This document shows positions 11,734-23,299 of a stretch of DNA of 64,000 nucleotides, piece by piece. The notes under the pieces were generated by a model. The model made no database searches. It had not been told where the DNA came from and saw only the letters and a program-made list of their open reading frames with translations. Each line of letters starts with the position of its first letter. Position 1 is the first letter of the stretch. Position numbers and translations under genes: made by a program. The DNA is from Gonapodya prolifera JEL478 (lineage: Eukaryota > Monoblepharomycota > Monoblepharidomycetes > Monoblepharidales > Gonapodyaceae). The DNA lies in the NCBI GenBank assembly GCA_001574975.1, contig KQ965788.1, forward strand, positions 124,001-188,000, in the 5' to 3' direction.

Positions 11734-14210
11734 TTATTGATCCGTGACAGCCTTCACACCGCTGCTCTCTTCCTTCAATCCGTCGAGAATCCGCTGTACC
11801 AAACCAGCAATTGAAGGATTAGAAACTACCGTCGAATAATGTTCCGAACACTCAAATGCACGCAACAAGACCTGCGCCCGTTCCATAATGTTGTCGCACT
11901 CGGACTTTGATGCACCAGCATACTTGCCGAGTGCCGCGGCAATTATCAGTATTATCGCAGCGTGTGGGAGGCTGTGGCGAATGGGGAGAACTCGATGAGT
12001 CCAACTTAAATAGTTCTCACACATTAATAGGAATCGTCTGCTCACCCAAGCAATTCAGCTCTTCCCAATGATCTTCGCGCGAGCCGGCTTGGAAATTCCT
12101 GATCATTTTTGGTTTTTTTCAGTGCGTCAGCGGCGTTTGATGCGTACTCAAACGATAACAAGAAGGACGGAGACGTAGCCTAATGATCAATGAAAACGAA
12201 TGTGTCTCCAACAGCACAGGACAGATGCAATTCGACAATCAACTAACCCAGGCAATCAAAGTGGATCGTAAATCACGAGCCTGCAAGAAGTTTGGTGCCC
12301 CGTTTGCTGGACGCGGACCATGACTACCAAGGCTCTCTTGAGCGACCCACGGTGGTCTGAACACAGCATCGCAAACAAGAATCGAGCTGATGGTAGAAGG
12401 TCCATGAAGCACTGCGAAGTTCGCGTTTTCGGACTGCCAAGCAAAAGTACCCCGACACAGTGAACGAACGAACCAGCCCAAACGCCTTCACAGCTTGCCC
12501 TCAAGGCGGACACAGCCTCAGAGGTAAATCCAACCCTCCAATCGAGACGCGAAGCTCGAACGTGTTCCGCCAAGACTTGAGGTCTCTTTCAATATCTTCC
12601 ACATCCCTCGCAGCCTTTTTCGCGGCTCTGCTGTCGCCTGGCATGAACGCAAAAATACCCCGAGAGCTGCACCAGCGATGTAGGCGCGCCGACCGCGCAA
12701 GAACGCTGAGAAGGGACGCGGAAAGTCCTGTAGTTGAAACGGCGCTTGCGCCAGATGTTGGGTGAATAGACTCGTCCTCCAGCCCGGAAAAGAGGGCGTC
12801 CAAGGTCGGCGGGGTGAGGAAAGATTGGGGAGGCGGGATATTAGAGCCCCAAATACTAAAAAAGGTTGGTTGTCATGGGAAGATGGCAGGAACTAAATGA
12901 AACGCTTCCATGCTCATTACAACCCACCACTCTGGTGAGGGAAGTCTGACCATTCCCAATGTATCACCACATGCAAGATGCCCTGACCCTGCTCCTATCG
13001 TCATGTTCACCCCTCCGTCAAGTATTGAAGCGGCCCAAACTGTTCTTCGAGCGGATTCGGATTCAGGCCAGGGAAGATTTGACAGAGTCTTTTCGTCATC
13101 GAGGTTGAGATAAGTTACCGACGCCGGAAACGATGTCCAAAACAGGTAAGCACGGTTCCACTGAAAGTGCATATAATTAGTAAACATTTTAGACCATCAT
13201 ATGAGCACGAGCAATGTCGAGTCACACTTACCAAACCATGGTTAACGGCGGAGACAAAAGCGTGAATCCGCGCCTGAAGAAACTGCAGAGAAGCTGCGTC
13301 TTCACCAGTGCAATCTGCCACGAGGCGATCCAGCCACGGATACAGGACCCGCCTCCCTAGATTCCGGACATCCGACGACTTGTGATATGCTGCACCAAAA
13401 CAAAGCACAGCTGTATATAAAGCAGGATGAGCCGTGGGATCGGCCAAGAATGTCGGGCGATGGAGAAGTGCGAGCATTGCAGGAATGGAGCGGAAGTATA
13501 GCGTCACGAGTTCGTTACAGAGATCTACCGATGGGAGTGGTGGAAGCTATTGTCGCAAAACGCATTGTCAGATGTTGATATCTCTCGGGAGTACCAAATA
13601 TGACGTTTGGCCTCACATCATCGAATAGCGTAAGGAGAGGAGGGATGCGAGACAGCTCATTTCGTTGAACAAGGTCGAGCGAGCTTGCGGGAGATCTAGC
13701 AATCACCGGCTCCCGGGTCGTTTTGTTGAAGTCCAGTATTCGAGTGAAGTCTTGCATGTCAGGGTCGTGAGCTTCGGCCAAACCCGAAAAGAGTTCCGCC
13801 GTGTTGTCGAAGTCATTTGTTTGTGTGAGGTTTGTGTCGGGGGCACGTCCTTCAATCAACCCCGAAAGGAGCTCCAAGAAATCCTTATCCATACCGGCAA
13901 AGGACGTCTCCAAAGGCGGATATTGATGCTCTGTTGATGATGTCTGCTCAGGTTGTTCCGATCGCCTTCGCTTTCGTACGGATGTGGCATGGCCGACATG
14001 GGAGGCAACTTGATTGTCCGCGCTCTGAGGAACTTCTGACGCCGGTTCAAGGGTGGCTCCAAGGAGAAGACTTTCAAGACGCGCGATGCGGTCTTTTGAG
14101 AACCGCGGCGCTTTCCGAGGTTTCGCTTTTTGGGAGATCGCACGTTTTGTCTCATCACGGCGATTGCCACGTCTGACTTTGTCGGAAGCCCCAGTGGAGG
14201 TTGCGGGCAT
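11734..14210 (-). CDS. Fungal-specific transcription factor domain protein, tandem copy 2, apparent frameshift
   Basis: Exons 14210-13617, 13546-13232, 13160-12928, 12855-12474, 12411-12248, 12179-12046 and 11971-11734, with intron positions identical to copy 3. N-terminal basic stretch and APRFSKDRIARLESLL coil, then the middle homology domain (LLHRPTFLADP in exon 2, ESESARRTVWAASILDG in exon 3). No Zn2Cys6 motif. Exon 4 is 382 nt where the paralogue has 380; relative to copy 3 a net one-base loss near 12505-12520 shifts the frame and brings a TGA at 12503-12501, about 12 codons before the exon end. Downstream exons remain open and similar to copy 3, so the lesion is either recent or an assembly error. 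Otherwise 13 residues-scale differences from copy 3 are ordinary substitutions. Confidence 0.75.
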
Positions 14211-14736
14211 CGTGTATGTTGCCGTCGTTGCTAGTCTGCTGAGTGGATCGATGGAGACTGTTCTTACTGACCCTCGCCTCAGCACAGTCCCAACACGCCA
14301 AAAACGGCTCCCCCTGAACCACCGCCCTTTCATTCCGACCACATTATTTTACACTAAGTTTAGGAACATTTAGGTACACATGGCAAGGGCATTACCATTC
14401 ATCCGGGAGCGGTCGTACCTTCTCTGAAAAAAATGCTGATGGAAGCGGGTGTCAATAATAATCCTTTCCATTCACATCTGTTGACAGGGGTCCTCGGTTA
14501 AACTTTTTCTCTCAGCACGACAAGATCGTCGTCTGTGCTCTCTTCGTTGTAATGACAGGGGAATTATTGTCCTCGTAAGGCTTTCGGGAGCTACAAGCGC
14601 CGCTTGGCACTGTTACTACTGTACATAAAATGTAGAGATGGAACATTCGGCTGACGAACAATTGCGTATTTAGCTAATCGTACAGCTATCCGTTATGTGA
14701 TTATTTGACGATAAAGAATTCACGAAAATAAACCAA
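14211..14736. other. Spacer between tandem copies 2 and 3
   Basis: About 525 nt with the promoter of copy 2 and the 3' end of copy 3. An open frame continues upstream of 14210 to an in-frame codon at 14342, so a longer N-terminus for copy 2 cannot be excluded. Confidence 0.4.
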
Positions 14737-17133
14737 CTATCGCCGACGTGTCGAACAGCAACGATCGGTGATGGTCGTTCCACTTTGTTGTTCGTTCATT
14801 TCATTGACAATCCATTGGACCACTTCCATGGTGGAAGGATTCGAGACCGCGGTGGGATAATCAGACCATCCAAACGCGCACAAAACGATCTCTGCCCGTT
14901 CCAGAATGCCGTCGTAGTCGTGATGAGAAGCACCTGCAAACTTGCCAAGAGCCGCGGCGATAATCAAGACTATAGCAGCATGCGATAAGCTGTGGTAGGG
15001 AAAGTATCAGGGATGTCATTGAAAAGAATTGTTGCGATGATGGCAAACAAACGGCTACTCACCCAAGCAGTTCCACCCTTCCTAGAGGACTTCGTAATCG
15101 CTGCTCTCGGAAGTCCCGTCCTTCCTTGGTTACTTTTAGGGCATCAGCAGCATTCGATGCGTGCTCGAAGGCGCACAGGAATGACGGAGACGAGGACTGG
15201 TAGAAAAAGATCGCATGTATCATCCAAACGATCTTTGGTACGATTCCTTCGACGACAACTCACCCAAGCCAGTAAAGTGGAGCGCAGATATCCAGGCCGG
15301 AAGAGTTTTGCTGGTATATCAGCAGATGGATCTGGTTGAGTACCATCGAGGCGTTCCTGGGTGACCCAGCGAGGCCTGTGCACAAGGTGTCCCGCCAGAA
15401 TTGAGATAATGGTGGAAGGTCCATGAAGCGCTGAGGGACGAGGGTTTTCATGTCGCGAATCAGCAGTCGAACATCTCATATGAAAGAACGCACCTGACCA
15501 CACCCCTTCCCAACTTGCTCTCAGCAGCGGTACAATCTCATGCGGCACATCCATTCCCCCATCGGCGACTCGAAGCTCAAACATGCCTCGCCAAGCGGTA
15601 AGATCTCGTTCAATGTCCTCCACATCCCTCGCGGCCTTCTTCCCGACTCCGCTGTACCCCGGTCTGAACGCAAAGATATCGCGGGCTTCACACCACCGGT
15701 GAACTCGGGAAGAACGTGCGAGAAGACTGAGAAGGGACGCTGAGAGCCCTGTGGAGGAAATTGCGCTGGCGGATGTCGGGTGAATGGAAGCGTCTTCCAG
15801 CCCGGCAAAAAGTGCGTCCAGCGTTGGTGGAGAGAGCGAAGATTGAGGTGGAGGAACAGTAGAGTCCCAAATGCTAACGAGTCCCCGTTGTCATAACGGT
15901 CAGCACTTGGCGTTTACATTGCAACCCACCTCTCTGGGGCAGGGAGTCTGACCATTCCCAGGTCGTCACCACATGCCAGTTGCCCTGTGCCAGCTCCCAC
16001 CATCACGTTCACCCCTCCGTCAAGCATCGAAGTTGCCCAAACGGTTCTTCGAGCCGACTCGGATTCAGGCCATGGAAGACTTGAGAGAGTCCTTTCGTCG
16101 TCGAGCTTGAGATACGTAACTGAGCCGGGAAAGGTCGTCAGCAGAAGGTAAGCCCGGTCCCACTGTAATTGAGAAAACGTTGATACGTGGACGGCTCAAT
16201 AAGTCACTTCACGGTTATAGGGATGAGCGAATCTTACCATAGCGTGGTTGATGGCGTACACGACAGCATGAATCCGCGCCTGGAGGAACTGCAGAGAAGC
16301 CGCATCTTCACTGGAACCATCTCCCACTAGGCGATCCAGTCGCGGATAAAGGGCCTGCCTCCCGATTCTCCGGACCTCGGGCGATCTATGATACGCCGCT
16401 GCAAAGCAAAGCACGGCAGCATAAAGTGCAGGGTGGGCTGCAGGGTCAGCTAAGAAGCTCGGGCGGTGGAGAAACGAGAACGTGGGAGGAATTGAGAGGA
16501 AGTAGAGACCGACGAGTTTGTTACATAAATCCGTCGATGGGAGTGGAGGAAGCTGTTGCCAGGACGACCGAATGTGAGATGTTGGTACCCGGCTCGAAGA
16601 AATATGTCGCTCACATCATCGAAAATTGTGAGGAGGCGTGGTATACGAAACAGCTCATCTTGGTGAACAAGTTCAGGTGTGGGTGAAGCACAACGCGCAA
16701 TCAACGCCTTTTGGGACGGTATGTCGAGTCGAATGTCGGGGTGTATCCCACTTTCGGTGACATCTTGAAATCGGGGGAGGCGTACCACGCCACCATCATG
16801 CGCATCATCCGAGGACTGTCCCCAATGGGCGCATCGATCGCCGTGGACTGCCCGCCTTCGCTTTCGTGGGGTGCCGTCAGGGAAGGTCCACTCGTAACTG
16901 GTGGAGACATGCCGGGAGGCCGCTTGATTGCCTGTACTTTGGGGCACTTTTGACGGAGGTTCAAGCGGCGTTCCAAAGAGAAAGCTCTCAAGGCGCGCAA
17001 TGCGGTCTTTTGTGAAACGTGGCACCTTTCGAGGCTTCGGTCTTCGGGTGGAAGGGGCCGCAACCTCGACCAGATGATTGACACTGCTCGCCACCGGACC
17101 GAGGTCAGTAAAGGCCTCGGGCATCGCGAGCAC
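14737..17133 (-). CDS. Fungal-specific transcription factor domain protein, tandem copy 3
   Basis: Intact 666-residue model: exons 17133-16615, 16552-16238, 16162-15930, 15873-15494, 15430-15264, 15196-15063 and 14989-14737 join in phase. Order: Met-rich start, Pro/Arg/Lys-rich basic segment (RRPKPRKVPRF), short coil TKDRIARLESFLFG, low-complexity linker with RKRRR, then the middle homology domain from LPPLPSTDL through LHRPSFLADP and WPESESARRTVWATSML. Family members usually regulate transcription in the nucleus through an N-terminal zinc cluster; here none is visible, so it may act as a partner or repressor of a full-length regulator, or bind DNA through the basic region. Both are inference. 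It is closest to copy 2 by intron placement and wording of the linker motif (LVxxxEL.RIPxLLTxFDD). Confidence 0.85.
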
Positions 17134-17443
17134 TGGTTGATGGTTGGTTGATCCGAGGATCTGTAGTCTGGCTGGACCTGGCTCAATTTCGTAAGAGGAA
17201 GGAAGGCACCTGCCGATACCAACGCCCTAAATGAGGGTCCCTCTGCTATCCATTATTGCTGCTGACTTTCATGGAGCCGCATCGTTGTGACTGTACTGGG
17301 AGGGCAAACAACAGCCAAAGCTGACTGCCATTAGTATTTCCCACATACCGTTGGATTACTCACACTATCAAAAAAGCACAGGACTACGTTATATCTCAGA
17401 TTATTACGCCTTCAAAACCAATACCAAGAAAAAGAGAATAAAC
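17134..17443. other. Intergenic
   Basis: About 310 nt between copy 3 and the coiled-coil region, low in GC toward 17350-17440. It should hold the promoter of copy 3. No gene is seen. Confidence 0.5.
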
Positions 17444-18920
17444 TCAATTGAGTCCCAGAAGTCCCTTTATCTCGGCTTCTTCCGCCTCGATTTTCGCTTT
17501 GATTTCAGCTTCCTCCATCTCGATTTTATTTTGGAGCTCTAGACCTCGCCTTTCACCTCCGCCTCGACCTTCCCAAAAAGGTCTGGGAGCCACGTCTCTG
17601 TAAAAGACCCTTGAGCTCGGCCTCCTCTGCCTCAATCTTTGCTTTGATCTCCGCCTCTTCGGCTTCAATCTGAGCTTGCAGGTTCTGTATGTCCGCGTTG
17701 ATCTCTCCGTCGAGTTTACCGAGAAAGTCCCCAAGACCACGAGGTTTCCTCTGGATCCCACGTCTTTCCCCATAACGCTCCAGTAAACGTCGCTTTCCGA
17801 GCAAACCTTGCAGCTTTGTTTTCAGCTTGGCCTCCTCCATCTCAATCTTGTTGGTCACTTGCGCCAAGTCCGCTTGAACCTCTGCCTCGATCTTATTGAA
17901 CACGTCCGCGATCCCGCGCTTCGCACGTTTCTGCAAGAGTCTCTGCAGTTTCGCCTGGATTTCTGCTTCCTGGTCTTCGATCGTCGCTTGAATCTCCGCC
18001 TTCTCCGCCTCGATTTTGGCTTAGATGGCAGCGAGCTTGGATTGTTTCGAAGCCGTTGCCGTCGAAGTTGCTGCGGGAGGTGCTATTTTGGTTGTGATAC
18101 TGGGTAACGAGGATCCCGCTGCTTGGTGTTTGCAATTTCGTAATTCGGATTGTTGGTAAAGAATGAACAACTCATTCCCGAAGTACAACGATATGAACAT
18201 ACCATTCATGTCAAAAAAGAATCCGACAGCAAAAGGAATATACCAATTCGTGATATTCTCCGCAACTGTGGGAAAAGAACAGGGAACGGGGAAATACACA
18301 TTATAGTTCGCCCGACTTGAATTCAGACGGTAACTTACCTATCGCTTCGGCATAGAAGACCATCCCCTGAGTCACAGCCTGGTCAGGCATCCAAGTGATC
18401 GTCGTGATGTTTTTCCCTGTATTGTCGCTGTGCTGGAGTGTGCTCATCGCTCCGGAAGAAGCACCTGACCATGCGGTGCTGTCTTCGCCTTGGAACGAGG
18501 CATGGATCGAGAAGTTGCCGACGTGTTGGGTTCCGGCTGCATCACGGACATAGAAAACTAGGTCATATGCCGAAAAAGAAAGCAGTGGGTGTAAAATTAC
18601 GAAGTGACTACTGCTGTTCGAGTTTACTCCCTCACTGATTCCTTTGTACGGTTGACGCCTTGAAGCTGGACAGTGTACGATCCTCCGGTAGATGGGACCA
18701 CGTTCAAGCTAGCGGTCGTTGGTGTACCATTCCCGTGGGCGTCTGTCATTCTTTGTGCCGGAGTTTAAGATTTGGAGTCCGATTCAAACATTGAAAAGAC
18801 TCATAGAGGAACATCCGTTACGGAGCACACGGTGGAAGAGGAGTCCGGGAGAGCGTCCGTTGCGCGCCCGAAGAGAACGAAACTCAAGCAGATGAGAAGA
18901 ATGACGGTATGCGGCCACAT
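17444..18920 (-). CDS. Secreted protein joined to a decayed coiled-coil repeat region
   Basis: Unknown protein. Exon 1 (18920 to about 18822) encodes a clear signal peptide, MWPHTVILLICLSFVLFG. Exon 2 (about 18750-18636), a large exon ending near 18351, and exons about 18269-18213 and 18142-18021 encode a Ser/Thr-rich extracellular-type domain. Then an in-frame TAA (18023-18021) stops the frame. Directly after it the same frame runs as Glu/Ala/Ile/Lys-rich heptads (KIEAEEAEIKAKIEAEEAE pattern, about 17444-18020) with blocks ending in dibasic KR or RR. A frame slip at 17570-17571 and a second at about 17540 break its last repeat. Either the secreted gene ends at 18021 and the coil is a pseudogene, or a GTATCA...TAAG intron skips the stop. 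Some splice phases in the first half do not close. Not recognised as any named family. Confidence 0.45.
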
Positions 18921-18932
18921 CTTGATCGGATG

Positions 18933-19274
18933 TCATTCAGATTGCGCGAATCGGAGATGCAAAAGCTCGGCCACTGGTGTGTTCGCGAGATATGCAAGAA
19001 TGGCAAGAACGTTGTGGTCGCTCGGGAGTGTTGGTCCGATCGTACGTACTATTTGATCTGAAAACCAACCAACAGAGAAAACTAACAGCACAAACATTTT
19101 GCCGCTATGCTCGCCCCACCGAACCGTTGTATCAAACTTTTTCATTATTTCGTTAGTGGCCACTTTAATTTCTTCCCGAGTCTCATTGTGTTGTGAACAT
19201 ATTTGTAATGTCGAGTCGACCTCAAACATGCAGGATTCCGTGGCCGGGGCCTTATGAGTCGGGGCGAGTTTCAT
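18933..19274 (-). CDS. Possible small membrane protein
   Basis: Single open frame of 113 residues from an ATG. A hydrophilic N-terminal half (Glu/Lys-rich, with one Cys) is followed by a hydrophobic stretch KMFVLLVFSVGWF and a second one near the C-terminus. It ends 12 nt before the start of the next gene. No homology recognised; it may be chance. Confidence 0.25.
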   Translation of the reverse strand: MKLAPTHKAPATESCMFEVDSTLQICSQHNETREEIKVATNEIMKKFDTTVRWGEHSGKMFVLLVFSVGWFSDQIVRTIGPTLPSDHNVLAILAYLANTPVAELLHLRFAQSE

Positions 19275-19459
19275 TTCAGTTTCACATCGGTTGCGTTCAT
19301 TAAAAATAAGTTCTGGAATACAGAAGAATATGACATCGGTGTTCCTGTTGGTCAAGACACATCAAAAGACACGAGACACACGGAGCCTCAGATCGCCGCC
19401 ATTTGTTTGTGAACCCCACAATAGAAACTTTGGGGGCTCGCCACATAATGTAGCATGGA

Positions 19460-20216
19460 TCACTCCGATGGCGGATTCGACGATCCCGCGCTACCCTTTA
19501 GTACTGCAACTTGCATATTTGGACCATTGTAGAAGAAGTTCACCATCGCATCCTCGGATACCACAAGTCCAAAGACATTAGATGCGGAATCCAAGGCACT
19601 GACACTGACAGAGTCCATCATTCGGTAACTGTCCAAGTTCATTGATGTCTTCCCCTCATTAGAAACGATTGGTGGATAAGAAGGAGGGGGCGCGCTCCAC
19701 GTTCCATCTTTTCGCCGCATATGCGAGCGGTTCGACGCGAAGTGCGATACGAACGTGGAGGCGGCGATGATACGAAAGAGGCGTCGATAGTTTGGTCTGA
19801 GGCGAGTGGCTATCCCCTCGGGATTGATGGCCAGATCGTAGTAGTCCTCGAGCGGACAGGGAAAGGGTAGCGTCGAGTCCAAGTCATAAACAAAAGTTCC
19901 GGTCTGAGTCTTTAGGACGAACAGCACATGGTAATCCCAGACAACTGCCGCTGCAGGCTCTGCTGCTCGTTGCTGCCGCCAGAGCGGGATCTTGGAGATG
20001 AAATCACTGGGTTGATGGTGATATCCAGATACGAGCTTTGCAGCTTCGATCACTCACTGTCTGGTGCGTGTTGGAAACAAACACCGCGAACGACCTGTTC
20101 CCCAATCCACGATCGACAGCTGCTTTGCACAACCACCAAACATTCTCCTCGCAGTAGCATGAAGTGTAGGCGCAATCCGCCCGCGAGATGGGAAATTCCG
20201 GGACAGACGCGACCAT
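19460..20216 (-). CDS. NTAQ1: Protein N-terminal glutamine amidohydrolase
   Basis: Deamidates N-terminal Gln of proteins to Glu, a tertiary step of the Arg/N-degron pathway (WDYHV family, cytosol or nucleus). Exons 20216-20058 and 19990-19460 (intron 67 nt, GTGAGT...CCAAG) give 229 residues, near the animal enzyme's 205. The expected catalytic triad is visible: Cys in TSCYCEENVW, His in the signature WDYHV, Asp in VYDLDSTLPFPCP. The motif FASNRSHM and the MNL segment before the C-terminus also fit. Start: first ATG with MVASVPEF; an upstream open stretch with its own GTGAGT donor at 20222 is not needed. Canonical budding yeast instead uses the larger Nta1, so this is the animal/plant-type enzyme. 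Confidence 0.9.
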
Positions 20217-20377
20217 AACTCACCGGCTAAATCATTTACTTGCTCAAGAATCGAGAATCCAGTTCCATTAGACAGCTCGCCCATTGCTACACTACTACTC
20301 GTAATTTAAAAGCATGCAGGTATAACATTGCTATGGAATAAATACCGTGCAGAAAGGACGCGAAACAAAAAATTATG

Positions 20378-21571
20378 CTATCGCGACGGTGTTGGAACCA
20401 AAAAGTCAGTAACGAGAAGGCTCGCGAGCCATTCCGCGGAATGCTGGGTCGTTGTCAGAGCGGCGTTTGAGACACCTGACACTTGCTTCCCACAAGCAAG
20501 AGCGTGTACATTGAATCGATCCAAAATTCCGGGCAATTTGAGGGACACGGCGGCTCGACGAAAGTTCTTGAAGCTTTCAAACACCCTCAGAGAAAGCGCC
20601 GAAAGTGAGTCTGCAATCGGTAAAATGTTGGATGGATTGTAAGTGGGGGCAAAGTATCGATTGGGTAAACCAGTTGAAATATGTGGGGATGAATCCACAG
20701 CGGTGACGTCCTTCGCAATCCAGGATACCATATGAGGAAAGGATGGAGAAAACACGTTCTCCCAATATCGTCGGTCACCTGCGGCCGAGTTCTTCGAACC
20801 TGCCTCTTCTGTTTGGTGGTCGGTTGTGTCACCATTCTCAATTGTGCTGGTGGTCACGTCGAAGCCCTCATACGACAGAATCAGGAATCCTTCCCGCACG
20901 GTTTCTAGCTCGGTGGTATGAGGATTACTTCGGGACGCGGTCGCTGTTTCGAAAGTCACGAAGTCGGCTTTCACAACACCAATGAGTGTTTTGAATCGAA
21001 AAAGATCCACAGCCTTCGCCCATGGAGCATCCCTATCTGCAAGCCTCTCGATGAGATGCGCCCCAGGAACGTCGACATCGGCAAGGCTGATCTCGCGGCC
21101 GGTTTTCCCCGCCAGCCAAAATGCGAAATGAAGTAAGGGATTTGTGGAGCGAATACCGAGGTGGGGAGTGGATACCTAAAACCAAAACGCCACGTGAACA
21201 TCGCTGATACTTTGAATACGACTTGACCCCTTTCAAGGACACCCACCGTCAAATATGAGAGCAATCGAAATCGAACACGACCAGAGGTGATGACAGACTC
21301 CATCATACTTTCCAGGAACTCGATGGTCTCGTTCAAGGCCAGTGCGGCGATAACTTCAAGTCCATTGTGTGTTTTGAGCGCGTAGCTGTTCGCTCGGTGC
21401 GGTGAATAGCCTACGCTTCGGCTTCCCATCGAATTCATTGTGATCGGCGTCTCCAGGTCCTAGCGAAAAGACGTCGGCGGTAAAGCGGGCGTGTAGGGAA
21501 GCGTCCATTGAGCGTAATTCAAACTCGGATCCATCGAGTCCGTGGTAGAGCACAACCGCAAAGGACGTCAA
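20378..21571 (-). CDS. Hypothetical protein
   Basis: Three exons join in phase: up to 21571-21415, 21353-21247 and 21175-20378, introns 61 and 71 nt. The product is about 390 residues, mixed hydrophobic and Ser/Thr-rich, without an obvious signal peptide or membrane segment. The region around exon 3 start (FAFWLAGKTGREISLADVDV) looks globular. I do not recognise the family. The 5' end is unresolved: there is no ATG in the first frame, only an AG acceptor-like CCGAGCAG near 21597, so an upstream exon is likely. It lies head-to-tail between annexin and NTAQ1, both minus. Confidence 0.5.
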
Positions 21572-21734
21572 GTCGTGATCCCATCGCTTTTCACCTGCTC
21601 GGGGGATAAAATTTTAGGGTGGTCCCTTTCGGAACAACCAAATTTTCCTAGTTAGTTCTATTCTACCGCATAGATATGTTTGGTAATACATAGTAATACT
21701 GAAGCCCAGCTGGGACGTGCTCTCTCTGCCAAAC

Positions 21735-23164
21735 TTAGCGTCCGAGTCTGATGCCCTCTCCCATACATGCCAATAGCGCATCCCTTAATCCACCTTTCGT
21801 CGACGCCGATATTTTCGCAGACAGGGTGATACCATACCTAGTTCATCCAGACCGGTCATCGACACTTGCATTTCACCAAAACAGACGACACTCACTTCCT
21901 CTGGAAAGCCTCCTTGATCACCTTCCGGACGCTAGCGTCACGGTGCCGCACTGTCAACCGAGCAAGGCGCAGCTCATTGACTCCATTGATATCCCCGTCA
22001 CGAATGTCAGCAGCGACGTTTACATCCATTGATTTGTAGAAGAGATCTAGGAACAAGTGGGTGGTCTTGCATCACGGTTCACGACCGGTAGAGCCTCACA
22101 AATTATCACGCACCAGCAATGGCCGTCGCTCTGTCCCGAATACACGCGACAAGCAGCAACGCAGCTTTCTCCGTCTTCCGCTCGTGGAACTTGAACTCGT
22201 GCTTGATCACGTCCTCGACAGTTTTGCGATATTTCCGCTCATAAGCGTCAAACAATTGAAGAAGGTGTGCGTCGGGTCTGAGCGACAAAATGTGGTTTGG
22301 TTCTACGGATTCACAGGCACAGTACTTGTACGGCGGCGTTTTGCTCACCGTTCAGTGAGAATCCTGAACATGCCCTTCTCGTCCGTGCCAATCTTGCCTT
22401 GCCCAGCAGCATAGAGTGCGTCGACGTCAGCATTTATATCGAATTTTCTGCCCGTGGCGACCTTTCGTTCCACCTTACAAACGTCCGAAGTTGATATTGG
22501 CTTTTGTCATGCCACATTACCCCTCCTCTCACTCACATTGAGCAGGCAATCAAAGAACGTCATCAGATCCCTGTGGAAAAACTGACCGTACTTGTGCAGC
22601 TCGGCCTCGAGGGATTTCCCGGCAATTTGTTGGTACGCTGACTTTATGGTCGACATCTCGTCCGGCGAGAGGGGCACTAGGGCGTCGATGACAGTGTACT
22701 CATCCGGATTGGTGCCCATGACTGATTCGTCGGACCGTGGGATTGGTTGCGGAGTGCTTTATGTTTCCCTCCCTCGGCTGAACAAGACCGACCCACTCAC
22801 GCGCACTCCGCAAGTTGAACACCTCAAACTCCAAATCTGGCATCGCGCATCCATTGAGCACTTCCAGGAGGCCGTTCTCAGCGCCACCGAGGTTCCCTCT
22901 GATCGTTTTGCCCGGCGATTCTCCAAACTGCTTCCTGTGGGCGTCGACGATGGCTCCAATGTCCAAGGGGCTCGTCCTGCACACAATATCGATGATGGTC
23001 TCCTTGTCGTTGTGCACGATGGCATTGTGAAGGGTAATTGCTCGTTCCAAAGCACTGCCTTTCTTGGGCTCTGCCACGGGGGCCACCGCGGGTTTGCTGT
23101 ATCCTCCAGCAGCGTTTTGGGCGTACGTGGGGCCTTCGTCGGCAGCGCGGGGGCGATTGAACAT
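21735..23164 (-). CDS. Annexin, four-repeat
   Basis: Calcium-dependent phospholipid-binding protein of the annexin family. Six exons (23164-22801, 22721-22537, 22473-22349, 22277-22114, 22046-21896, 21837-21735) join in phase to 363 residues. A short Pro/Ala/Gly head (about 45 residues) precedes four annexin repeats. Repeat 2 (MGTNPDEYTVIDAL) and repeat 3 (GKIGTDEKGMFRIL) keep the GT-D/E type II calcium loop; repeat 1 begins at ALERAITLH and repeat 4 at LFYKSMDVN, both with degenerate loops. The end YGITLSAKI...LRDALLACMGEG matches the usual annexin C-terminus. Fungal annexins act at membranes in trafficking or repair; the exact role here is inference. Confidence 0.93.
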
Positions 23165-23299
23165 GGATGTTTGTGTGGTGGATATAGTTCAAATGCCTCA
23201 CTCCAAGACTGGAGGCACAAAAATGAATGTCGCGAGAGATCAATTTCTGAAAAGGAGGGCTTGTTTGTATTTTCTGACACTTTTTGAGCATATGTATTA

